Assembly (NCBI GenBank): GCA_021805825.1
Contig: JAJZEC010000023.1
Coordinates: forward strand, 1 to 51,569
Reading direction: 5' to 3'
Origin: Pseudomonadota bacterium
Lineage (GTDB): Bacteria > Pseudomonadota > Gammaproteobacteria > Burkholderiales > Burkholderiaceae_C
Length of the DNA stretch: 51,569 nt
Positions within the stretch are counted from its first letter, which is position 1. Every line of letters begins with the position of its first letter. Under the pieces are notes generated by a model, which was given only the letters and a program-made list of their open reading frames with translations, ran no database searches and had not been told where the DNA came from. A program made the translations under genes and the position numbers. This document shows positions 1 to 6,915 of this stretch, in pieces.

Positions 1-1663
1 GCCCCAGCACGCGCACCTGCTGCAGCATGCGCAGCACCTCGCGCGGCAGGTCGGCCGGCAGTTCGATCAGGCTGTAGCTGCGGCGTATCTCGACATGCCC
101 GATGCGGCTGTTGTCGAGACCGGTCTCGTTGGCGATCGCACCCACCAGGTTGCGCACCTGCACGCCATGCTCGCGCCCGACTTCCACGCGGTAGCTGGCG
201 AGTGCGCCGGCGGCTGCCCGGCGGGCGCGCGGCGCGCGCGCGCCCTGCTCCAGCGCCTGCTCGGCGACCTGCTGCAGGCTGCGCGGCGCGGGCGCGGGCG
301 CGCTCGTCTGCGTTTCCAGCAACAAGGGCTTGCCGCCCTGCAGCATGCTGGCCAGCGCGCCGGCGATCTCCAGCGCCGAAACATTGTGCTCGCGCTCGTA
401 GCGCCCGACGAGGTCGAGGTAGGGGCGCAGCCCCGGCGCCTCCAAGGCCTCGCCGATGCTGTCGAAGAAGCGCTGCGTGCGACGGTCGTTGACATCCTGC
501 ACGCTGGGCAGCTGCATCGGCTCGATGCGCTGGCGGGTGGCGCGCTCGATGGCCTGCAGCAGATAGCGTTCGCGCGGGGTCACGAACAGGATCGCCTGCC
601 CGCTGCGCCCTGCCCGCCCGGTGCGGCCGATCCGGTGCACATAGGACTCGGTGTCGGCCGGGATGTCGTAGTTCACGACATGGCTGACGCGGTCGACGTC
701 GAGCCCGCGGGCGGCCACGTCGGTGGCCACCAGGATGTCCACCTGCCCGTCCTTGAACCTCTGCACCGTGCGCTCGCGCTGCGCCTGCTGGATGTCGCCG
801 TTCAGCGCCGCGGTGGCGAAGCCCCGCGCGGCCAGGCGCTCGGCCAGCTCCTCGGTCGCCACCTTGGTGCGCGCGAACACGATCATCCCGTCGAAGGTCT
901 CGACTTCCAGGATGCGCGTGAGGGCGTCGAGCTTGTGCATGCCGCTGACCATCCAGTAGCGCTGCTGCACCGCGCTGGCAGTGCGGGTGCGCGCCTTGAT
1001 GGTGATCTGCCGCGGTTCACGCAGGTGGCGCTGGGCGATGGCGCGGATCGCCGCCGGCATGGTCGCCGAGAACAGCGCCACCTGGCGCTGCGGCGGAGTG
1101 GCCGACAGGATGCGCTCGACATCCTCGATGAATCCCATGCGCAGCATCTCATCGGCTTCGTCGAGCACCAGATGGCGCAGCGCGTCGAGCTTCAGTGTGC
1201 CGCGCTGCAGATGGTCGATCACCCGTCCCGGCGTGCCGACCACCACCTGCGCGCCGCGCCGCAACGCCGCCAGCTGCGGCGTGTAGCTCTGCCCGCCGTA
1301 CAGCGGCAGCACATGGAAGCCGGGCATATGCGCGGCGTAGCGGTTGAAGGCCTCGGCGACCTGGATGGCCAGTTCACGGGTGGGCGCCAGCACCAGCGCC
1401 TGCGTGGCCGGCTGGGCCAGATCCACGCGCGCCAGGATCGGCAGCGCGAAAGCCGCCGTCTTGCCGGTTCCGGTCTGCGCCTGTCCGAGCACGTCGTGCC
1501 CCTCGAGCAGCGGGGGGATGGTCGCCGCCTGGATCGGCGAGGCGGTCTCGTAGCCGACGTCGCGCAAGGCGTGCAGCAGTGGCTGCGGCAGGCCGAGCGT
1601 GGAAAAGTCGGTGACGGCGGCGGAAGGTTCCGGGCTGGGAGGGGTCGGTTCAGGCGAAGGCAT
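1..1663 (-). CDS. deaD: DEAD-box ATP-dependent RNA helicase DeaD/CsdA, 3' end cut by the window
   Basis: ATP-dependent RNA helicase used in ribosome assembly and mRNA remodelling, especially in the cold. My translation from the ATG at 1663 shows the Q-motif region, Walker A AQTGTGKT (about residues 62-69), PTRELA, TPGR, the DEAD box (about 168-171), SAT, and the C-terminal helicase motif HRIGRTGRAGR. After a variable linker, a DbpA-type RNA-binding domain begins near residue 485 (VGREHGVQVRNLVGAI) and runs into the window edge, so about 554 codons are visible and the stop is missing. The C-terminal domain separates DeaD/DbpA types from RhlE, which lacks it. No convincing ribosome binding site is visible before this ATG, so the start is provisional. 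The upstream gap contains a terminator and sigma-54 promoter that may insulate or control it. Confidence 0.9.
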   Translation of the reverse strand, partial: MPSPEPTPPSPEPSAAVTDFSTLGLPQPLLHALRDVGYETASPIQAATIPPLLEGHDVLGQAQTGTGKTAAFALPILARVDLAQPATQALVLAPTRELAIQVAEAFNRYAAHMPGFHVLPLYGGQSYTPQLAALRRGAQVVVGTPGRVIDHLQRGTLKLDALRHLVLDEADEMLRMGFIEDVERILSATPPQRQVALFSATMPAAIRAIAQRHLREPRQITIKARTRTASAVQQRYWMVSGMHKLDALTRILEVETFDGMIVFARTKVATEELAERLAARGFATAALNGDIQQAQRERTVQRFKDGQVDILVATDVAARGLDVDRVSHVVNYDIPADTESYVHRIGRTGRAGRSGQAILFVTPRERYLLQAIERATRQRIEPMQLPSVQDVNDRRTQRFFDSIGEALEAPGLRPYLDLVGRYEREHNVSALEIAGALASMLQGGKPLLLETQTSAPAPAPRSLQQVAEQALEQGARAPRARRAAAGALASYRVEVGREHGVQVRNLVGAIANETGLDNSRIGHVEIRRSYSLIELPADLPREVLRMLQQVRVLG

Positions 1664-1776
1664 GGCTGGGGGTTCGCTCGCTGCGCGCAACCCAGGCCGG
1701 CGCGTGGCGCGGCCGCTGCCTGGGCACGGCTGCACATTGTGCGCCAGCCCACCGAGCACGGGATCGCGGAAGGAAC

Positions 1777-1804
1777 AAAAAAAATGCCAAGCACGCTGCT
1801 TGGC
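1777..1804 (-). terminator. Intrinsic terminator, minus strand
   Basis: Perfect 8-bp stem GCCAAGCA/TGCTTGGC with a GCG loop (1786-1804), followed on the minus strand by A and eight T residues (1777-1784). It ends the candidate sRNA and would also block read-through from the glr operon into deaD. Confidence 0.88.
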
Positions 1805-1847
1805 CAAGGGGGGATGCGAGCGGCGAAGCGTTTGCGGCTTCGTCTGG
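1777..1847 (-). ncRNA. Candidate sigma-54-dependent small RNA downstream of glrR
   Basis: The RNA is inferred from a promoter and a terminator. A consensus sigma-54 promoter predicts initiation near 1847, and an intrinsic terminator ends at 1777, giving about 70 nt. The RNA would fold into a 5' hairpin with arms CGAAGC/GCTTCG and a 7-nt loop (1824-1842), then a single-stranded stretch containing CCCCCCUU (1806-1813), then the terminator stem. In enterobacteria GlrR with sigma-54 activates the sRNA glmY, so an sRNA gene beside glrR makes biological sense, but the sequence shows no similarity to GlmY/GlmZ that I recognise and is much shorter. The C-run could pair with purine-rich ribosome binding sites. 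Alternative: a sigma-54-driven deaD leader with an attenuator. Confidence 0.6.
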
Positions 1848-1858
1848 CCACAAGAAAA

Positions 1859-1875
1859 GCAATCAACGTGCCAGG
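1859..1875 (-). promoter_or_regulatory. Sigma-54 (RpoN) -24/-12 promoter
   Basis: On the minus strand the sequence CTGGCACGTTGATTGCT matches the sigma-54 consensus YTGGCACG-N4-TTGCW at every defined position. The -24 GG (1871-1872) and -12 GC (1859-1860) are separated by exactly 10 bases. Predicted start near 1847. It lies behind glrR, which encodes a sigma-54 activator, and in front of a terminator. Confidence 0.75.
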
Positions 1876-1970
1876 CTCCTGTTTCCCGTTGGATTCCCAG
1901 GGTTTCCGGGGAAATGGGCCGCGGCTGCGGCAACGGGCAGGGCCCAGAGTGCGGGCGCCAGGGCCGATTT

Positions 1971-1988
1971 CGTCGCCACGCGGCGACA
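1971..1988 (-). promoter_or_regulatory. Putative GlrR upstream activator site
   Basis: Minus strand TGTCGCCGCGTGGCGACG. The enterobacterial GlrR site is TGTC-N10-GACA; this one is TGTC-N10-GACG, one mismatch. Its core is an inverted repeat GTCGCC/GGCGAC with a 4-bp centre. It is centred about 130 bp upstream of the predicted sigma-54 start, a normal enhancer distance. Only one good copy is visible; no clear IHF site was seen between it and the promoter. Confidence 0.55.
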
Positions 1989-2003
1989 GCCGGACAAGCC
2001 CGC

Positions 2004-2034
2004 GCCTAAACCCTCAGAGGGCTTAGGCTTTTTT
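2004..2034 (+). terminator. Intrinsic terminator on the plus strand, overlapping the glrR stop
   Basis: Stem GCCTAA/TTAGGC, one A-C mismatch, then CCCT/AGGG with a CAG loop (2004-2028), followed by six T residues on the plus strand (2029-2034). On the minus strand there is no U-tract, so it is oriented against glrR. No plus-strand gene precedes it, which implies an unannotated plus-strand transcript from the 1664-2003 gap or a block to antisense transcription into glrR. Confidence 0.6.
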
Positions 2035-3402
2035 GTCGCTTTCAGGCGACATCACTTCTCCCTGCTTGAACCACCCTGGCGACAAGCCATGCTTTTGCAG
2101 CAGGCGGTAGAACTCGGTACGGTTGCGCTGCGCCAGGCGTGCCGCCTCTGCGACCTGGCCAGCGGTGATCTTCATCAACTGCACCAGATAGTCGCGCTCG
2201 AAGCGATCCTTGGCTTCGGCGTAACTGAGGATCTCCACCGGCTTGTTGCGCAGCGCGCGCGCCACCAGCGCAGCCGGGATGCGTGCCGTGGTGCTCAGCG
2301 CGCAGCATTGCTCGACCACGTTCATCAACTGGCGCACGTTGCCCGGCCAATCGAAGCGCATCAGCGACTCCATCGCCTCGGGCGCGAAGCCTACGATCTG
2401 CCGCCCGTGCTTGGCCGCCAGCACGCCCACGAAATGCCGCGCCAGCGCGGCGATGTCCTCGCGCCGCTCACGCAGCGGCGGGATGTGCAGGTTGACCACG
2501 TTGAGCCGGTAGTACAGATCCTCGCGGAAGGACTGCGCGGTGATCAGTGCCTCCAGATCCTGGTGGGTGGCCGAGACGATGCGCACGTCCACCGGCAGCG
2601 CCTGCTGGCTGCCCAGAGGACGCACCTCGCGTTCCTGCAGCACCCGCAGCAGCTTGGCCTGCAGCGCCAGCGGCATGTCGCCGATTTCGTCCAGGAACAC
2701 CGTGCCCCCATGCGCGGCCTGGAACAGCCCCTTGCGCGCGGTATCGGCGCCGGTGAAGGCGCCCCGCGCATGGCCGAAAAGCTCGGACTCGAGCAGCGCC
2801 TCGGGAATCGCCGCGCAATTGATGGCCACGAAGGGCCCGCCGCGCCGGTTGCTGGCCTCGTGCACTGCGCGCGCCAGCATTTCCTTGCCCGTACCCGATT
2901 CCCCCTGGATCAGCACATTGGCCTGGCTGGGGCCGACCAGCGCCACCTCGTCGAGCAAGGCTGCCATCAGCGGGCTGGCGGTGACGATTCCGGCCGGCCC
3001 GGCCCTCCCGTCGGAGGACGGCTGCGCTGCTCCCTGGTCGATCGCCCGCCGCAGCAGCGCCAGCAGTTCGCTGGCCTCGAAGGGCTTGGTGAGATAGCCG
3101 AACACCCCGCGCTGCGCCGCCGCGACGGCGTCGGGAATGCTGCCATGGGCGGTAAGGATGATCACCGGCAACGAGGGATCGCGCGCATGGATGCGCTCGC
3201 ACAGCGCCTGGCCGTCGATGCCGGGCATGCGCAGGTCGGTGACCACCGCACGCGGCCGGGCCACCGCCAGGCATGCCAGCGCCTGTTCGCCGCTTCCGGC
3301 GAGCACCGGGCGAAACCCGGCCGAACGCAACCGCATGTCGAGCAGGCGCAGCAGATCCGGGTCGTCGTCGACGACGAGCACGCTGGGCGCGCCGGCGCTC
3401 AT
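2023..3402 (-). CDS. glrR: Sigma-54-dependent response regulator GlrR (QseF)
   Basis: NtrC-family activator of sigma-54 promoters, phosphorylated by GlrK. Receiver domain residues 1-120 with acidic pocket VDDD (about 11-14), phospho-acceptor Asp56 in VVTDLRMP and Lys106 in LTKPF. Central AAA+ domain: Walker A GESGTGKE (167-174) and the GAFTGA loop (214-219) that contacts sigma-54. C-terminal Fis-type helix-turn-helix around 415-445. Length 459 aa is normal. The start ATG overlaps the qseG stop by 4 bp (ATGA), so the two are translationally coupled. The intact GAFTGA loop predicts real sigma-54 targets; a consensus sigma-54 promoter with a GlrR-like site lies immediately downstream. Confidence 0.93.
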   Translation of the reverse strand: MSAGAPSVLVVDDDPDLLRLLDMRLRSAGFRPVLAGSGEQALACLAVARPRAVVTDLRMPGIDGQALCERIHARDPSLPVIILTAHGSIPDAVAAAQRGVFGYLTKPFEASELLALLRRAIDQGAAQPSSDGRAGPAGIVTASPLMAALLDEVALVGPSQANVLIQGESGTGKEMLARAVHEASNRRGGPFVAINCAAIPEALLESELFGHARGAFTGADTARKGLFQAAHGGTVFLDEIGDMPLALQAKLLRVLQEREVRPLGSQQALPVDVRIVSATHQDLEALITAQSFREDLYYRLNVVNLHIPPLRERREDIAALARHFVGVLAAKHGRQIVGFAPEAMESLMRFDWPGNVRQLMNVVEQCCALSTTARIPAALVARALRNKPVEILSYAEAKDRFERDYLVQLMKITAGQVAEAARLAQRNRTEFYRLLQKHGLSPGWFKQGEVMSPESDKKA

Positions 3403-4223
3403 CGATCGGGTCTCGCACGCACTGCGTTGCGATCCTGGGAACGTCCTTGCAACTGCACCTCCAGGTTCTTGATCTGGCCGATCTTGTCCTCCAGGTCGGC
3501 CGCCTTGCGCTGCGCCTTGCCCAGCGCGCTGCGCGTCTGCGCCAGTTCGGCACTGCGCTGCGCCAGTGCCTGCACGAGGCGCACGAACTGCCGGCTCGCG
3601 GCATCCCCGGTCCAGGCGTCCAATCCCTTAAGCAATTCGCGTGCCTGCGTTGCGGGAGCAGCAGCAGAGCCCGCGCCGGGGGCGACGCCCGATCCGCCCG
3701 ATCCGCCCGATCCGTTGGTGCCCCCTGCCCCGCCTGAGCCGCTTGCCGTCAGCGCTTCGCGGTGCGCGCCGAGCAGCAGGTACGCCAGTTCCAGGCGCTC
3801 GGCGGGATTGCGCAGCTTGCCTAGCGCCTGCAGGTAGCGCTGGCGCGCCTCGGCCGCCGCCGGGTCGAACGTGGCCACCCGCCGCAGCATGCTCTCGATG
3901 ACCGGCATCGACAATGCGGCGGCATCCGGCGGCACGGAGGCATCAGCCGCAGCCGGCAGCCGCTGCGCGGGTACCGGCGCGCAGGGCGCGCGCGCAGCCG
4001 ACGCGGGCGTAGCGGCCGCGCTGGCGGCGGCTGCCGGCGCCGGCGTGCCGCCTGGTGTCGGCGGCAGCGCGCAACCGGCCACCGCGCAGGTCAGACACGA
4101 TGCCAGCAGCGGCGCCCAGCGCGAGGCCGACCGCCCCACGGCCGACGACACGCGCGCAGACAGCGCCCGCACCCGCCGCGGGCAGGCCGCAACCCGCGAT
4201 GCGGGAGGGTCGAAGGATCTCAT
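3399..4223 (-). CDS. qseG: QseG-like outer-membrane lipoprotein of the GlrK/GlrR system
   Basis: Lies between the kinase and regulator genes, as qseG does in the enterobacterial glrK-qseG-glrR operon, where the lipoprotein modulates the kinase. I start at the ATG at 4223 (274 aa), because it is followed by a basic stretch, a hydrophobic segment and a lipobox ending in AVAGC. The middle is Ala/Pro-rich and low in complexity, including a Gly/Ser linker coded by a 9-bp repeat (CCCGATCCG three times, 3688-3714). The C-terminus is a heptad-like coiled coil (about residues 225-260). The gene starts beyond the glrK stop with a 55-bp gap and ends in a 4-bp overlap with glrR. Sequence conservation with E. 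coli QseG is low, so the name rests mainly on position, lipobox and coiled coil. Confidence 0.75.
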   Translation of the reverse strand: MRSFDPPASRVAACPRRVRALSARVSSAVGRSASRWAPLLASCLTCAVAGCALPPTPGGTPAPAAAASAAATPASAARAPCAPVPAQRLPAAADASVPPDAAALSMPVIESMLRRVATFDPAAAEARQRYLQALGKLRNPAERLELAYLLLGAHREALTASGSGGAGGTNGSGGSGGSGVAPGAGSAAAPATQARELLKGLDAWTGDAASRQFVRLVQALAQRSAELAQTRSALGKAQRKAADLEDKIGQIKNLEVQLQGRSQDRNAVRARPDR

Positions 4224-4278
4224 GGACGATTTCGCAGCAGGTGGTTCGAGAAAAGCCGGGGATCGGGGGATCGGGGGC

Positions 4279-5751
4279 TCAGGACGCCGGGTCGAGCGCC
4301 GCGCCATGCAGTCGCGGCAGCCGCACGCTGAAGCATGCCCCGGCGCCGTCGGAGTTGGCGCACAAGGCGATGCGCCCGCCGTGCAGCATCGCATATTCCT
4401 GGGCGATGGCCAGCCCGAGGCCGTTTCCGGGGGCCGCTGCCGCAGGCTGGCGCATGCCCTGGAAGAAGGGTTCGAACAGGTGCTCGCGATCCTGCTCGGC
4501 CACGCCCGGCCCGTCATCGACCATGCGCACCGTCAATGCCTGCGGCTCATCGAGCAAGGCGATGCGGATGCGCCCGGCCACCGGGCTGAAGCGCATGGCG
4601 TTGATCAGCAGGTTCTCGAACAAGGTGTCGAGCTTGCCCCGGTCGGCCTGCAGTGCGGCCGCGCAGCCGTCGATGTCGACCACCAGATGCTTGGCCCGCA
4701 AGCCGAGCTCGTTGCGCCGCACCAGCGATTGCAGCAGTTCCGCCACATCGACCCCGGCCGACACCAGCGGGTCGAGGCGCCGCTGCGCGCGGCTGTAGTC
4801 GATCAGGTTCTCGATGCGCTGCTGCAGATCGCGTGCATTGCCGCGCATGATCATGCCGATCTCGCGCTGCTGCCCGCCCAGCGGGCCGGCCACGCCGTCG
4901 AGCAGCAGTTCCACCCCCTCGCGCAGCGAGGCCAGCGGGGTCTTCAGCTCGTGGGAGACATGGCGCAGGAAGCGCTGCTTCTGTTCGTCGGTCTCGCGCA
5001 GGCGCCGGCGCAGCCAGTCCAGCTGCTCGCCGAGCTGCACCAGGTCACTCGGTCCCCGCAGCGCCGGCTGGGGCTGCAGGTCGCCCGCCCCGAGCAGCCG
5101 GATGGCCTGCTCGATGCGCCGCACCGGGCGCGTCAGCAACCACGACAGCAGCGCCGCGATGAGCAGCGACAGCAGCAACGCCACCGCTGCCTGCGCGAAC
5201 AGCACCGCGCGCAGGTTGCGCGAGCGCCTGCTCAAGACCCGCACCTGCTGGTCGACGAGGGCGTTGCCGCCGGCGATCAGCGCCTCGCTGCTCCGCCCGA
5301 GCGCGTCGAAACGCGGCGCGAAGGAATCGAAACGCGGCAGGTCGGCGGGTCCGCCAGCGCGCAGTTCGTCGAACAGCGCGCTCTCCTGACGGTCGATCTG
5401 CGCCAGACGGGCTCGCTGGTCGGCGTCGAAGGGCATGGCGCGCAAGGCACGCAGCGCAGCGCGCACGGCTTGATGGGCATCGCGCATGCCCACGCGCAGC
5501 TGGGGATCCTGCAGCACGTAGTACTGACCCGCGGCACGCTGCAGGGTCGAAAGATCCTCGGCCAGTTGGCGGGTGGCACGCGTGACGTCCACCGTGGTTG
5601 CGATGGCCTGCCGCGTCTGCTGCGCCAGGCGCTGCTGCGCATAGGCCGTATAGAGCAGCCCGAGCACCAGCGGCAGCATCACCAGCGCGAACGCGGCCAG
5701 CAACAGCGCGTGGAACGAGCGGGGATAGGGCAGGGACGGCTTGCGGGCCAT
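4279..5751 (-). CDS. glrK: Sensor histidine kinase GlrK (QseE)
   Basis: Membrane sensor kinase pairing with GlrR. Two transmembrane helices (about residues 13-37 and 185-207) enclose a mostly helical periplasmic domain of about 145 residues; a HAMP-like region follows. The H box has His267 (HVSHELKTPL). The ATPase domain shows the N box LLINAMRFSP, G1 VDDGPGV and G2 GNGLGLAIAQE. Length 490 aa is typical. It is the first gene of the operon, 12 bp downstream of rlmJ in the same direction, so it may also be transcribed from the rlmJ promoter. Confidence 0.9.
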   Translation of the reverse strand: MARKPSLPYPRSFHALLLAAFALVMLPLVLGLLYTAYAQQRLAQQTRQAIATTVDVTRATRQLAEDLSTLQRAAGQYYVLQDPQLRVGMRDAHQAVRAALRALRAMPFDADQRARLAQIDRQESALFDELRAGGPADLPRFDSFAPRFDALGRSSEALIAGGNALVDQQVRVLSRRSRNLRAVLFAQAAVALLLSLLIAALLSWLLTRPVRRIEQAIRLLGAGDLQPQPALRGPSDLVQLGEQLDWLRRRLRETDEQKQRFLRHVSHELKTPLASLREGVELLLDGVAGPLGGQQREIGMIMRGNARDLQQRIENLIDYSRAQRRLDPLVSAGVDVAELLQSLVRRNELGLRAKHLVVDIDGCAAALQADRGKLDTLFENLLINAMRFSPVAGRIRIALLDEPQALTVRMVDDGPGVAEQDREHLFEPFFQGMRQPAAAAPGNGLGLAIAQEYAMLHGGRIALCANSDGAGACFSVRLPRLHGAALDPAS

Positions 5752-5763
5752 CGCGGCGGCGGC

Positions 5764-6639
5764 TCAGGCCTCGTGCGCCTGCAACTCGAAGCGGCCCGCG
5801 CCGTCGCGCCCGAGGGCCTGCGCCAGCCAGGGGCCGGCGGCCTGCAGCAAGGGCTGCAAGCCGTACGGCGGATGGATCACGAACATCCCGCTGCCGAGCA
5901 GGCCGAATCCATCGGCGCGTGCCGGCGCGGTGCGCAGGCGCGCATCCAGCCACGATCCCGGCGCCAGCCCGCGCAGGCGCCGCGGCAGGTCACGCGACTC
6001 CAGGGTCTGCAGCTGAGGGTACCAGATCAGGTAGACGCCGGTGGCGAAGCGCTGCAAGGCCTCACGCAGCGTTTCCAGCAGCCGCGCATAGTCGGTGCGC
6101 AATTCGTAGGAGGGATCGATGAGCACCAGTGCGCGGCGCGACGGCGGCGGCAGCAGTGATTTGAGCCCGGCAAAACCATCGCCGGGGATGACGCTGGTGT
6201 GCGGCCTGCCCGCCAGCCCGCGCTGCAGGCTGCGCGCATCGGCCGGGTGCATCTCGAACAGGCGCATGGGATCCTCGGCGCGCAACAGCCCGGCGGCCAG
6301 TTGTGGCGAGCCGGGAAGCTGCCGCAGCACGCCGTCGGGGTTGCGCTGCAACAGCAGCTGCAGGTAGTCGAGCACCGCCGGGGGCAGCGCGCCCGGCTCC
6401 CCCTGCAGGCCCAGCCGCACGTCGTCGCGCTGCCATGCGCGCCCTACCCCGTCGTGGTATTCGCCCAGGCGCTGGCTCATGCGCTCGCCCAGGTCGTAGC
6501 TGCCGGCGCCGGCATGGGTGTCGATGTAGCTCAGCGCCTTCGGCTTGGCCAGCAGCAGGCGCAGGGCCGCCACCAGCACGATGTGCTTGAGCATGTCCGC
6601 CGGATTGCCGGCATGGAAGGCGTGGCGGTAGGCGAGCAT
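5764..6639 (-). CDS. rlmJ: 23S rRNA (adenine2030-N6)-methyltransferase RlmJ
   Basis: Makes m6A2030 in 23S rRNA using SAM. The N-terminus MLAYRHAFHAGNPADMLKH is diagnostic of the RlmJ/YhiR family; a SAM-site motif DTHAGAGSYDL follows and the catalytic DPSYE-type motif (IDPSYELRTDY) appears in the middle. 291 aa, normal length. A perfect hairpin (TGCGGC-AAA-GCCGCA on the plus strand, 6652-6666) sits just upstream of the start codon in the leader. Confidence 0.93.
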   Translation of the reverse strand: MLAYRHAFHAGNPADMLKHIVLVAALRLLLAKPKALSYIDTHAGAGSYDLGERMSQRLGEYHDGVGRAWQRDDVRLGLQGEPGALPPAVLDYLQLLLQRNPDGVLRQLPGSPQLAAGLLRAEDPMRLFEMHPADARSLQRGLAGRPHTSVIPGDGFAGLKSLLPPPSRRALVLIDPSYELRTDYARLLETLREALQRFATGVYLIWYPQLQTLESRDLPRRLRGLAPGSWLDARLRTAPARADGFGLLGSGMFVIHPPYGLQPLLQAAGPWLAQALGRDGAGRFELQAHEA

Positions 6640-6687
6640 CGTCGGCGCGGCTGCGGCAAAGCCGCAACTGTAGCGCCAACGCCGGGC

Positions 6688-6915
6688 TCAACGCGTCGGC
6701 GCCGCCGAACAGTGGCTGGCGTCGGGCGCCGGGCCATGGCCCAGCGCCAGCGGCATCGGTTCCTGGAAGCGCTGGTGCGGGACGCTGGCTCGCCAATCGA
6801 GCGCCAGCAGCAACAACACCACCAGCCACAACAACCAGGCGCGCCAGCTCGCGCGCACGCGTTGGCACAGGCCGGCGCGCGACGCCGCGCCGCGCTGCTC
6901 CGCCGACGCCTTCAT
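6688..6915 (-). CDS. Small single-pass membrane protein of unknown function
   Basis: 75 residues: a basic N-terminal third, one strongly hydrophobic helix (about residues 28-42, WLLWLVVLLLLAL), then a short polar tail containing two His and one Cys. Its ATG overlaps the stop of the YeeE-type transporter by 4 bp (ATGA), the usual sign of translational coupling, which is the main reason to believe it is real. I do not recognise a family. It may be an accessory subunit of the transporter, but only position supports this. Confidence 0.5.
   Translation of the reverse strand: MKASAEQRGAASRAGLCQRVRASWRAWLLWLVVLLLLALDWRASVPHQRFQEPMPLALGHGPAPDASHCSAAPTR

Larger units (their letters stand above)
1664..2022. 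other. 359-bp intergenic region between glrR and deaD, rich in regulatory signals
   Basis: No protein-coding frame here looks real. Reading the minus strand from glrR towards deaD, the order is: a hairpin overlapping the glrR stop, a palindromic GlrR-like enhancer site (1971-1988), about 95 bp without obvious features, a sigma-54 -24/-12 promoter (1859-1875), a short hairpin (1824-1842), a run of six C residues (1808-1813), an intrinsic terminator (1777-1804), then about 113 bp leading to the deaD start. These are listed as separate features. Confidence 0.8.

Noticed and set aside
1777-1847. Candidate sRNA as GlmY, GlmZ, 6S or RNase P RNA
   Set aside because: Too short and without their characteristic sequences; only the regulatory logic resembles glmY.
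95-2026. A 643-codon plus-strand open frame opposite deaD
   Set aside because: The opposite strand encodes a helicase with all motifs; the plus frame has none.
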